Shown piece after piece: positions 46,125 to 56,629 of a stretch of DNA of 64,000 bases (positions are counted from its first letter, which is position 1; each line of letters begins with the position of its first letter). The notes under the pieces were generated by a model, which was not told the DNA's origin, searched no databases, and saw only the letters and a program-made list of their open reading frames with translations. This DNA is from Eucommia ulmoides (taxonomy: Eukaryota; Streptophyta; Magnoliopsida; Garryales; Eucommiaceae): the NCBI GenBank assembly GCA_016647705.1, contig CM028325.1, forward strand, positions 31,352,474 to 31,416,473, written 5' to 3'. The translations under genes were made by a program, and so were the position numbers.

Positions 46125-48479
46125 GGGATTTTATGCCGAAAGTCCTTTTTTTAAAAGGGACAACTTTTCCAATCCTATTGAAAAGTCAACATGGTTATAA
46201 CTCTCATTTCAAAAATTAATTGGCAAAAACTCCAATTCATAGTTTCTTAATGACAAAATTACCCCTCCACACATTTCAAACCCTATTTCTTTTTAAGTTT
46301 GATATTTTCTTTCTCTCCTTTCTTCAATCGCCGCTTTTTTGTTTTTTTTCTCTTTCAAATGAATTTTTTCCGTTTGTTGCTGCCGACGCCGCAGTTGATG
46401 TCATTGCTGCCGCTGCTTTTCTTCCTCAAGCCTTGCCGCAGCCGTCTCGCTTCATCTCCGTTCGCCATCGCTGAAGCTACTTTCGTTGCTAAAGAGAGAG
46501 ATGAACCAGATCGTCGGCCGTGGTCGTCGTCATCGCCGCAAGTTTCCGTTCGTAATTGTCGTCGTTCGTGTTTGTTGTCTCTAGATCTGAGTAGATCCAC
46601 TCAGATTTGGCCAAATCTGAGTAGATCTAAGCAACGACGGTGACGAACGACAACGACTGTGACGAACGACGGCGACGACGTAGCGGTGACGAACAATTAT
46701 AGGTATTTTTTTTATTATTATTATTTTTTTCTTTTTTCTTTTTAGTTTGAATTTTGGAGTCGCCAAATCGAGGGAGACCTAGCCGGAGATGGCGATGATG
46801 GCGGTGGCAATGGTAGAAGAGTGGTATGGGAAATGGGACGACAATGGCGGTCTTCGATCTTTAATTTTGTTCATTTCCGGCGAAATTTCGGCTTAGCTAG
46901 TAACATTTTTTTTTCTCTGTTCTTCTTTATTTTTCATTTTTGGGTTATAATTTTGCTCAAATCTATTGTTGTTCTCAAAACCTCCAATGGCATGATCAAG
47001 TGGATATCTACTTTATTTTTTCAGTAGATATCAACTTGATTTTGTTTATCGTCCCTCCTGTTCTTGATGTACTCTTTGATCATTGAACGACTTTCAGGTA
47101 TTCCGGTTTTGCTGGAGGGTTGGTCTTACTGGAGGAATGAACTTGGAGGAATGAACGATTTCCAGTTTTTTTTTTTTTTTCCCTTTTTTCGCTTTGAATT
47201 TTGATTGATGAAATAATTATTTGTTTCAATTGTTTGGTTGTTTGCTTGATAGGTGAAAGAAAATAAATAAAATTGAATTAGAATTTTGATATTATTTAGA
47301 ATAGCCCAATTCAAATAAATTCTTGGGATTTCTTGATTTATTTTGTCATTTTTATCCTTTATGTGTAAATGTTTGTATTATTTTTTTTGTTCAGTGGATA
47401 TCTACTAATTGTTTAAATTTATTGTTTAAATATTTGTGTTTTTTTTTTTAGTTCAGTTGATATCCACTGATTTGTTTTTTAGTAGATATCTACTTATTGA
47501 TTTTTAGTAGATATCTATTTATTGAAGACCGATGAAGATGGAGGGAGTGCGACAATGAATATCTACTAAATATAATTAAGTAGATATCTACTTAATGGAT
47601 ATCTAAGTAGATATCTACTTAATTGATTTTAAAATTATTTTAATTTTTTTTTTTAATTCAAATAGAATTTAATATTTAATTTTTTTATATTTTAAAATGT
47701 TCATTGAATATTTAAAAAAATTAACTAAAATTAAAATTAAATTAAGCAAAAAATAATGTAAGTGGATATCTACTAAATATAATTAAGGAGATATCAACTT
47801 AATGGATATCTAAGTAGATATCTACTTAATTGGTTTTTAAAATTGTTTTAAAAGAATTTTTAATTCAAATAGAATTTAATATTTAATTTTTTTTTATATT
47901 TTAAAATGTTCATTGAATATTTAAAAAAAATAACTAAAATTAAAATTAAATTAAGCGAAAAATAATGTAAGTGAATATCTACTTAATGGATATCTAAGTA
48001 GATATATACTTAATTGGTTTTTAAAATTATTTTAAAAGAATTTTTAATTCAAATAGAATTTAACATTTAATTTTTTATATTTTAAAATGTTCATAAAATA
48101 TTTTAAAAAATAAACTAAATTTGAAATAAAATTAAGTGAAATATAATTAGGGTATTTATGATATTTTTATAAAAAAAAAAAAAAAAAAAAAAAAGAAAAG
48201 AAAAAAACATTTTTTTAAGAAAAATAAAATTAATTGAATTTTTTATCAAAAAAAATTGAGAAAAAATTGAAAACAAGTGAAATTCTAAATATATATATAT
48301 ATATATATATGGAGTTTTGAAAAAAAAAAAATTGGCCAAAATGATATTTTTGTAAATTTTGTAACTATTGAAAGATAATTTAGGAAGAGTAACAATAATG
48401 ATACTTTTGAAATCAGCCTAAACAGTATGGGACTTAAAAAATAGTCTTTTAAACAAATGGACCCCTCAAAAATTTTTCC
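46125..48479. mobile_element. 2.36-kb non-autonomous MULE with GATATC palindrome array
   Basis: A perfect 9-bp duplication TTAATTTTA (46116-46124 and 48480-48488) bounds an element starting GGGATTTTATGCCGAAAGTCC and ending, on the reverse complement, GGAAAAATTTTTGAGGGGTCC. Both ends continue with TTTAAAAG. The left 0.8 kb is GC-rich with GAC/GTC-rich pseudo-codons and a palindrome ACTCAGATTTGGCCAAATC near 46597. The right half is AT-rich with the palindrome array 46998-48015. No transposase is visible. The ends match the 132-bp MITEs at 40709 and 51897. Confidence 0.85.
46998..48015. repeat. Array of AGTAGATATCTACT palindromes with a 205-bp tandem unit
   Basis: About 18 copies of AGTAGATATCTACT or one-base variants occur over 1 kb. 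From about 47555 they are part of a tandem unit of about 205-209 bases present three times (starting about 47555, 47761 and 47970) that also contains 'aattcaaatagaatttaata' and 'aaaatgttcattgaatattt'. The third unit lacks about 25 bases. Confidence 0.9.
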
Positions 48480-48488
48480 TTAATTTTA

Positions 48489-48705
48489 TGAGCAAAAGTT
48501 ACTTTTAAGAACACCCATTTCCAAAAAATTTCAACCGTTTAAGAGTAAAGTTGGTTTATGACGCAATTAACGTAAAAATAAAATAAAATACTATGCAGCT
48601 TTAATTGGAATTGTTTACGTTGTCGTCCGCATGATGATCATGACCGTTGATGTTTGATGGTGAACAGTCAAAATTGGACGGTCACGATGATCTTGCATGA
48701 AGTGA
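48489..48705. other. Upstream region of the MFS gene
   Basis: The sequence lies between the MULE target duplication and the core promoter. 48610-48690 has partly repeated 'catgatgatcatgaccgttg' and 'ggacggtcacgatgatcttg' words forming loose inverted repeats. No gene is seen. Confidence 0.5.
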
Positions 48706-48743
48706 CACGTGGACCATGTTAACCTCGGATCAGCTTTAAATAC
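48706..48743 (+). promoter_or_regulatory. G-box and TATA-like box of the MFS gene
   Basis: A G-box CACGTG at 48706-48711, within GACACGTGGAC (which resembles an ABA-response element), is followed by TTTAAATAC at 48735-48743. This lies about 75 bases before the first ATG, leaving a short CT-rich leader. Such G-boxes bind bZIP and bHLH factors. The regulatory role is inferred. Confidence 0.5.
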
Positions 48744-48817
48744 AAGAAAAGTCTCCGCAAGTTTCCTTCTTTCGTCATTCACTCTGTCCCTCGTCTCGCA
48801 TTGTAGCGGTCGTCGCC

Positions 48818-51800
48818 ATGATGATGAAGTGAGTTTTCCGATTCTTTCCTCTGTTTGTCTGAATTTCTCTCTCCTCTCTCTGCCGTTTGTTTTTGGGAGA
48901 TTTCCTCCGTTTGGTTGCTGAGAAATTTCTGGAGAAAGGAAAAGAAAATGGAGTTCTGATTTTCCGTCTTTTCACTTGAATTGATTCTTTAAATAATCAT
49001 ATGATTTGCAGTTTGATCCGTGATAATTGTGTTTTTTCTTTTTCCTTGGAAATTACATGATAAAAAAAAAAGGGTTCCTAGAAAGTTTGACTATAAACAG
49101 ACACAATTAATTATTAATCTTGTCAATGTGATTTTTCAACAAGGGCAGTCATCTAATTGGTTCAATTGCTGACATTTTTGCTTGTGAAAAAAGAGGTCAA
49201 TTACACGGTGATAGTCTTGGGGATAAAATAATGAAGAAATTGATAGTTTAACATAAAATTGAAAATAAAATAAAAGTTTAGGGGTTAAACTGTAGTTTAT
49301 CTCTTCCAGAGGAAGAACAGTCCTGGGAATCTCTCTCTCATTAATCATCATCAACCTGGCCGCTATAATGGAAAAGGCCGACGAAAATCTCCTGCCGGCG
49401 GTCTACAATGAACTCGGCGTCACATTCCACGCCGGTCCTTCTGATCTCGGCTACCTCACCTTCATCTGCAGCTTCGTTCAGGGAATCGCCTCCCCTCTCG
49501 CCGGTGTTCTGGTCATCAACCACGACCGCCCCATCATCCTGGCGATCGGTAGTGTCTTCTGGGCCGTTTCCACTGCGGCAATCGGCGGCAGCCATTATTT
49601 TTGGCAAATTGCGTGCTGTCGGGCGGTGAACGGGTTCGGGCTGGCGATCATGATTCCGGCGATACAGTCGTTTGTGGCCGACAGCTACTTGGAGGGAGAA
49701 CGGGGAACTGGGTTTGGGCTTATGTACCTTGTCGCAGCCACCGGTGGGATAGGCGGCGGGGCTATGGCGACGGTGATGGCCAGTCACGTTTACTGGGGAT
49801 TACCTGGATGGAGATTTGCGTTTCTGCTGATGGCGACGTCGAGTTGTTTAATAGGGTTGCTTGTTTATGCGTTTGTGGATGATCCAAGAAGACGACTTTT
49901 CATTGATAACGAGATTGGTGAAAATTCTGAAAGGTATAATTTATTTATTTTGGACAACGAATTACTAATGGATTTAATTTTAGGGATAATGTTGATTAGC
50001 CCAAATAACGGGTATAATTTATTATTAGTGCTATTTAAAATATAAATTTTGATTTAGTTTTTTAAATTAGTTTTTATTTGCGTATTAGTCCCGCATGTGT
50101 TCACGCCTGTTATTTGTGTAATGTTAGTTACAGATTGCAAATTACATGTAACTATGTTACATGTAATTGTGTAATATTTTACAAATACACGGGATTAAAA
50201 CAAATATTTTATACACTAGTTAGATACATCTAACAAATATTTTACATACAAGTTAGATACATGTAACTGCGAGAGTATAGTGTGTATATAGGGACTTTCA
50301 TCTATTTTTAATGTGTGAGACTAAAACTCAAGTTGCAATTACATATAATACTCTTAAAAAATTAAAGGTTAAGTAAGGGACTTACCACTAAAATACCATT
50401 TATTTTATACTTCTCTATTTGCAATTTTATTTTATTTCCATTTATATATATAGAATTTAATTTTGAATTATTTTTTTATGTTTACTTATATTTTAGTTAA
50501 TGTTTACTATGATAAATTTCAAAAAAAATTTATCCAATTTGTATATTTTTCTTAATTTTTTTCATTATTCTAAATAGATTTATCAATTATTTTTTACATA
50601 GTAGGTAACTCGTTTTCTATCTTTGTTTCTATTGTATTCTATCTCATCGTATCACATTATGTTTTGTGAGATTTGAGAAAATTTAATTTTTAATTATTAC
50701 CAACTATGATATTTAATACAAATTTAATCCTAATTAACATTATCTCGATAAATTTATTAGTTACTCATTTGTTCTTACTTTATTTTTTTTAGTCATTGTC
50801 AATATTTTAGTTAACATTAACTATGATATCAAATATATATTTTATATTTAGTTATGATTAATTCCATATATTCAACCTAATTGATATAAAGTAAATATAT
50901 AAAAATTTAGAATTTATATTTTTAAAACATTATATAAACAACTTGTTTCAAGGATAACCTACTAAAAAAATAGTTTTGGGGACAACAATATATACCTGGA
51001 TTAGTTGGGGGTGAAAAGTGTCACTTAATCAGAAGCTTTTTTCAGGGAATACTTGATAGAGAAGGGAAATGGGAGGTCGGCGTCCATTTGGAAGGAGTCT
51101 TGGAAAGCGACGAAAGCTGTGGTGAGAGTGCCAACGTTTAGGTTTATTGTCCTTCAAGGCGTTGTTGGTTCATTGCCTTGGACAGCCATGGTCTTCTTTA
51201 CATGGTGGTTTCAACTTATCGGTATGCATTTTTCCCCATCATATTCGATTTTATCATTTAAAATCTTAAATCTTAAATTTAATCCTGAATATATCAACTC
51301 AATATGAGATAGTGCACTCTTCAAATTATCCGAAGAGGTGATTAGTCGAGATACGCGTAAACTGACCCAGATAACACTTAATCCAAAAAAAATATATTAA
51401 AATCTTAATATCAAAGGATGAGTTTCGAATACACATTTTTTTCATTAACAAAATTTGAAATGAAAAAAATAATAATAAAATTAACAAATATAAAAATTAA
51501 AAACGTTGTTAATAAAGCTTTAAAAAAAATCATTAATAATGTTTTTAATTTTGTAGAATTGAAATAAATATAAAACTTAAAGAACCCAATCTGTAATTAG
51601 ATCAATTTTATAGCATAGACACTACTCATATTTAATTTTCCATTGAGATAAATCCAAATAAAATTAGAAATTCTTATTAAAAAACATATATAAAATAATG
51701 AAATTGAAGTTTCATGAATGTTTTGATACCAATTTGATATACAATTTAAATTATAATTTAAAAATCTAAAATTAATTAATTAAATCGAAAGTGATTTAAA

Positions 51801-53348
51801 TTTAATTTATTAATTAATTGTGGGGCAATAATAGACGTGAAGTCTTATAAACTTTTAATTTCTTTGTGAGGTGGAGAGTAAAAGTAAATAACATTAAGGA
51901 AATTTATCCAAAAGTCTCATCCTATAAAAATACTATTTTAAGGAGTCTTGTTACATTAATTTTTTTTACACATGAGATGATCTTTAGAAAATTATTTTTA
52001 AAGTTTTAAAACCTCTCAAAAAATTTCCCATAACATTATTATGAGGCCCTTTTATTTAAAAAAGAAAAAGAAAGACAAATGCATGTGACCAAAAGTAACA
52101 GAGAGCGCCTCGGGTTGAACTCTATTTTATAATTATTGTATATAAATTATTCCCAACTAATATTAAAATATTTTAATATGAGAACAAAATAACAAAAAAA
52201 ATCTAATTCTATTTGATGTTCTGAAATGGAAACAAAATCTGAAAAAATGGTTTTTGTTGCAAACTTTTTTTTAACAAAATATTTTCTTTCCTAAATAGAA
52301 ACTTTTTTCTTTCTTGGAATAAAAAAACAAAGAAAATATGTTTCTATTTAGGGATAACAATACTTTTCATCTTCATTTTTTTTTAAATTAAAATACGTAA
52401 TTACTAGGATATTACATAATTATAATACATAAACATATCTAAAGTCAACTATTTAAATACATAACTGATCTTTCATGCTTTATGACTTTTGTGGTCCTTC
52501 ATTTCAATTTTTTTTTTTTTTTTTTTTTAATTTTACGATAAAGTGTGTCCAGATTAGTTTAAACACATCTCGATTAATTATTTTATCGGGTGATTTTAAA
52601 AGCGCACTCTTTTAAATCTACATTCAATATTTAATTCGCTCCTCCATTCTTGAATCTGACAAGAAAAATAATACATCCACTTTCACTTCTTGGTCTTTTG
52701 TGGTCCTTCATGCTCTTATGACTTTTTGTAGGCTTCGACCACGTCAGCGCGGCATCCCTTAGCAGCATTTTCGCCGCCGGCAGAGGTATCGGAAACATCA
52801 TTGGAGGAGTAATTAACGATGGAATGTCCCGAATCTTGCCCAATTCCGGACGCATAATCTGCGCACAGTTCAGCTCTTTCATGGGAATCCCCTTCTCGTG
52901 GGTCCTCCTCGCCGTCATCCCCCAATCAGTGACCAGCTACTTCCCCTACGCCGCCACACTTTTCTTCATGGGCGTCATCATCAGCTGGAACGGTCCCGCC
53001 TCCAACGCCCCCATGTTCGCCGAGGTGGTTCCCGCCGAGCACCGGACCATGATCTACGCCTTCGATCAAGCTTTCGAAGGGTCGTTCTCTGCTTTCGCCG
53101 CTCCGGCAGTCGGAATCCTCACTGAAATGATCTACGGATCAGATTCGACCTCCGGTGGTCGAAATTTGGGGACCGATGGGCGAGAGGCATTCGCTTTGTC
53201 GAGAGGGTTGCTGTCCGTGATGGTGGTTCCGTTTGGATTGTGCTGCTTGTTATACACGCCGTTGTACTGGAATTTCCAGCGGGACCGTGAGAATGCTAGG
53301 ACGGCTGGGGCTTATTTGGAAGATGATGACGCGATGTTACGCATGTAA
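48818..53348 (+). CDS. Major facilitator superfamily transporter, four exons, intact
   Basis: Exons are 48818-48828, 49310-49933, 51046-51221 and 52732-53348; all introns are GT-AG and the joined 1428 bases give 475 residues plus TAA. Exon 1 supplies only ATGATGATGAA, and the splice continues as MMMKGRTVLGISLSL. The start MEKADENLLP at 49368 is internal (residue 24), preceded by the hydrophobic first helix. The protein has about 12 predicted membrane segments. GVLVINHDRP (residues 69-78) sits where MFS motif A lies between helices 2 and 3, and GFGLAIMIPAIQSFVADSY and FDQAFEGSFSAFAAPAVGIL are typical of the plant family containing Arabidopsis UNE2 (At1g78130) and its relatives. The substrate is unknown. 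Uninterrupted exons and consistent phases argue for a functional gene. Confidence 0.92.
48829..49309 (+). other. MFS intron 1
   Basis: Starts GTGAGT and ends CTCTTCCAG. It follows an 11-nt coding exon. 481 bases, AT-rich, no repeat recognised. Confidence 0.8.
49934..51045 (+). other. MFS intron 2, with a TTACATGTAA-type repeat element
   Basis: Starts GTATAA and ends TTTTTTCAG, splitting an Arg codon (AG|G). About 50050-50390 contains several TTACATGTAA palindromes and is the inverted relative of 53500-54080 downstream of the gene. The rest is AT-rich. Confidence 0.8.
51222..52731 (+). other. MFS intron 3, with a MULE MITE
   Basis: Starts GTATGC and ends TTTTTGTAG, splitting a Gly codon (G|GC). 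At 1510 bases it is the longest intron, containing the 133-bp MITE at 51897-52029 and a T run near 52507-52528. Confidence 0.85.
51897..52029. mobile_element. 133-bp MULE-type MITE, copy 2, in MFS intron 3
   Basis: AGGAAATTTATCC to AAAAAATTTCCC with a perfect 9-bp duplication ATAACATTA (51888-51896 and 52030-52038). It aligns along its full length with the MITE at 40709-40840, including the words 'ttttttttacacatga' and 'acctctcaaaaa'. Confidence 0.9.
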
Positions 53349-53499
53349 ATTTGTACTTAACTATTACTAATCCTAATTCTATTATTTTAATCTTGTTTTT
53401 CTAGTAACAAGAAATTTTAATTTTCGAATTTTAAATATTTATATTATAAAATAACTCATTGTATATTGGGACAATCGGTAGAAGCTCTTCCATTTAAAC
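53349..53499 (+). other. Likely 3' untranslated region of the MFS gene
   Basis: About 150 AT-rich bases after the stop codon before the repeat-derived sequence begins. No canonical AATAAA signal is obvious; AATAACTC near 53451 is the nearest variant. Confidence 0.35.
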
Positions 53500-54090
53500 T
53501 CTATTTGATCAAAAGTCCTACATGCGATAAAAACTTTTAATTTAGTCTCATCTGTTTTAAAAAGATGAAAGTCTTACTCATATGATAGTAACTCGCCAGT
53601 TACATATAACTATTTTGTGTGTAATATTACTGTATTAGTTATAGGTAACTAATTTTTATTTTTTTTCAGTTATATGTTCCAATAATATGTAACTTTTTAA
53701 TTACATGTCTCTGAGATGTAATTAAAAAATTCGATACTTTTCAGTTACATGTTTTAATAATATGTAATTTTTTAGTTACATGTTTCTGATATGTAATTAA
53801 AAAATTTGATATTTTTTCACAAAATATTATACTTGTATACGTAATTGTAACATGTAACTAATATTATATAAGTACGTGTAACTAAAAATACCAAACATGT
53901 GTGAAAAATAACAATTATAAAATTGTAACTAACATTAGTTACATGTAACAGAATTCACTGTAAAAACCGAATGTACTCACTAAAAGGCTCCCTACAATCC
54001 CTGCAATACGGAATTAAAATACAAGTGAAATCTAACTTAAATGATTAAATCAAAATCTAGTAACATAAAATGATTTTTTACCAGTTAGAA
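53500..54090. mobile_element. Non-autonomous repeat with TTACATGTAA palindromes, inverted relative of intron 2
   Basis: It contains many copies of 'gttacatgtaac', 'gtaattaaaaaa' and 'agttacatgt' words. Its left part (tttagtctca, then agatgaaagtc) and right part (gattaaatcaaaatct) match the reverse complement of 50390-50041 in intron 2. The middle is expanded relative to that copy. No transposase and no clear target duplication. Superfamily unknown. Confidence 0.55.
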
Positions 54091-54219
54091 TTAAAAAAAT
54101 GGATTTTTTACCGATTTTCCCTTATATATTTTATATTTTGTTGATATATCTTAATTTTATAGTTTTTTAAAAAAAATTAAGATATATCAATAAGATATAA
54201 AATATACAATGAGTTAAAC

Positions 54220-55770
54220 TTGTTAGGCGACATGAACAAAAAATTAGAAATATTGGAAGTGTCAAATACATCAAAGACACTAATGAAAAGGTCTTGATTA
54301 AGGATGAGGAGATTATGGAACGACTGAGAAATTATTCTCATAATTTATTTAATGAGAACAACGCTGAAGAATCTAGACTAGAGTTGCCTAACTTATCTTC
54401 AGATAGGATTTATAGGTTTCATAGAAGAATTATGGTTTCTGAAATTAGAATGACACTAAGAAAGATAAGGAACGGAAAAACAGTAAGGTCAGATGAAATC
54501 CCTATAGAGGTATGGAAAAATTTGGGAGATATTGGGATAAAGTAGTTGGCTAGACTTTTTAATGACATTTTGAGGATTAAGAAAATGTCTGACGACTGGA
54601 GGAGGAGTATTTTAGTGCCCATTTATAAAAGTAAAAGGAATGTTCAAAGTTGTATGAACTATCGGGGTATAAAACTCATGATTCATACTATGAAACTTTG
54701 GAAGAAAGTGAGATAATATAGAATAAGACATGAAACGAGTATAGAAGATAACCAATTTAGATTTATGCCCAGCCGATCAACCACTGAAATTACCTATTTA
54801 CTTAGAAGATTAATGAAAAAATATAGAGAAAAGAAGAAAGATTTACATATGGTATTTGTGGACTTGGAAAAGACTTATGATCAGCTACCCAGATAATTTT
54901 TGTGGTGGGTGCTAGAAAAGAAACAAATGTCCAATGTGTACATCGAGGTAATTAAGAATATTTATAAAGGTATAGTCACTAGTGTTCAAATAGGAAGAAG
55001 AGATATATATGCATTTCCTATTAATATAAGTTTATATCAAGGATAATCTTTAAATCCTTTTTTCATTCTAGTGATAGATGAGCTCACAAAACATATTCAA
55101 GATGAAGTATCTTGGAGTATGTTGTTTGCGGATGAGATAGTATTAGTTGACGAAAGTAGAATAAGTCTTAAAACTAAGTTAGAAAAATGGAGAGAATCTT
55201 TAGAGTCTAAAAGTTTAGAAGTTAGTTGAAGAAAAACGAAATACATGCATTGTAATTTTAGTAATACTCGGAGAGATGTTGGTGTGGCCAAAATTGGAGA
55301 TAAAGAGATGCCAAAAGTTGATCATTTTAAATATTTAGGTTCAATATGGTTTCGTTAAAATTTAAAGGAAAATTCTACAAAACTGTTATAAAACCAGCGC
55401 TTCTATATGGTTCAGAATGTTGGGCGGTAAAAACGACACATGTAAGAATAATACTATTAGAGAGAATTTAGGAGTAACACCCATCGAAGAGAAAATTAGA
55501 GAAAATAGTTTACAATGATTTTGACATGTGTATAGAAGATCTGTTAAAGTACTAGTAAAAAAATATGATTTACTTCAAGTGCTGGAGGCTACTAGAGAGA
55601 GAGGTAACCCTAAGAAGACATTGGACGAGACTATTACAATTGATTTAATGATATTAAACCTGACATAGGGGATGATCTTTGATTGATCACTATGACGTAA
55701 ACGGATTCATGTAGGCGACCCTATATAAGTGGGATAAAGACTTAATTGTTGTTATTGTTATTATTATCTC
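54220..55770 (+). pseudogene. 5'-truncated RTE-type LINE reverse transcriptase remnant
   Basis: The frame reads, with stops, DEEIMERLRNYSHNLFNE, GKTVRSDEIPIEVWKNLG (about 54475), SILVPIYKSKRNVQSC-NYRGIKL (54607), ENQF-like DNQFRFMPSRSTTE (54750) and DLHMVFVDLEKTYDQLPR (54842). Next come LYQG-stop-SLNP and MLFADEIVLVDES (55115-55155), where the catalytic FADD is FADE. The C-terminal region YLGS and KTKYMHC follows. The 3' end is a 'ttgttgttattgttattatt' simple tail near 55745, characteristic of RTE LINEs. The 5' endonuclease domain is missing. Inactive. Confidence 0.85.
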
Positions 55771-56629
55771 TTAATTTTATATTTTGTTTATATATTAGTT
55801 ATATATTGATGACACGAATATAATCCGTTAATATACAATTCTAAATTTTTATATATAAATTTAAAAAACATACACACATACTTAAATGGCTTTACAATTC
55901 ATGATTTGCCTTCAAATTAACTCTCAGATTTGCCTTCAAATTGAGTTCCTTCAAAACCATATCAATTTCTACCCGTTTATTAAACCAAAGCACAATATCA
56001 AAATCGAGAGAGAACACCATTTTACCTATACAACAATTGAAAACAAAGATGAACAACCAAACAAAATGGAAATGAACTCCAATAGACCATAAAATTACAC
56101 TATTTAGATATTTACACAGTTACTGAATATCATCATTTACACTATTTAGATATTCTCCATAAAATTAGAACATAATCAAATGCATCAAAATTTGGATTTT
56201 CAAATGGTAAATTAACCATTCCAAATGATACGCCAAACAACGACTGAAATGGTTCAAGGAAATCTTAATGTAAGGTCACCAGATTTCACGCCCTCTTTCA
56301 GAAGCTCCCACAAAAAACGTCGTACTTCAAGTGCCACTTTTCGGTTCCAACTAGCATAACGTGGCTTGTAGTTAGTGTTTTTATTTGTGTTTTTTTTTTT
56401 TTTTTTTTTTTTTTCAGTTTTAGAAAACACGAAACAGAAACAAAAACAAACAACAATAGTCAATTTCTTTTATGTTTTCAGAACGACTTTCTAGGATCAA
56501 AACCGAAAAAATATATCTTCTAGTTCATCAAACAATTACTGGATCAATTTAACAAAAAAAAACTCAATCCACATAAAAGACAAAAAAAAAACCAGTGGGA
56601 TAATATCTCGAGTACTTCAATGACGTATA
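55771..56629. other. Unassigned AT-rich stretch
   Basis: No gene supported. About 56240-56375 is GC-richer and, on the minus strand, reads KVALEVRRFLWELLKEG, which may be a decayed fragment of an unknown element. A T run of about 24 bases is at 56389-56412. Confidence 0.3.

Noticed and set aside
49341-49787. 148-codon minus-strand frame opposite MFS exon 2
   Set aside because: It is a shadow of the GC-rich coding exon; the composition (Arg, Asp, His rich) is typical of antisense translation.
49368-50045. MFS gene as a single-exon 225-residue protein starting at 49368
   Set aside because: The frame runs into intron 2 after residue ENSE; conserved first-helix sequence lies upstream and downstream exons continue the protein in phase.
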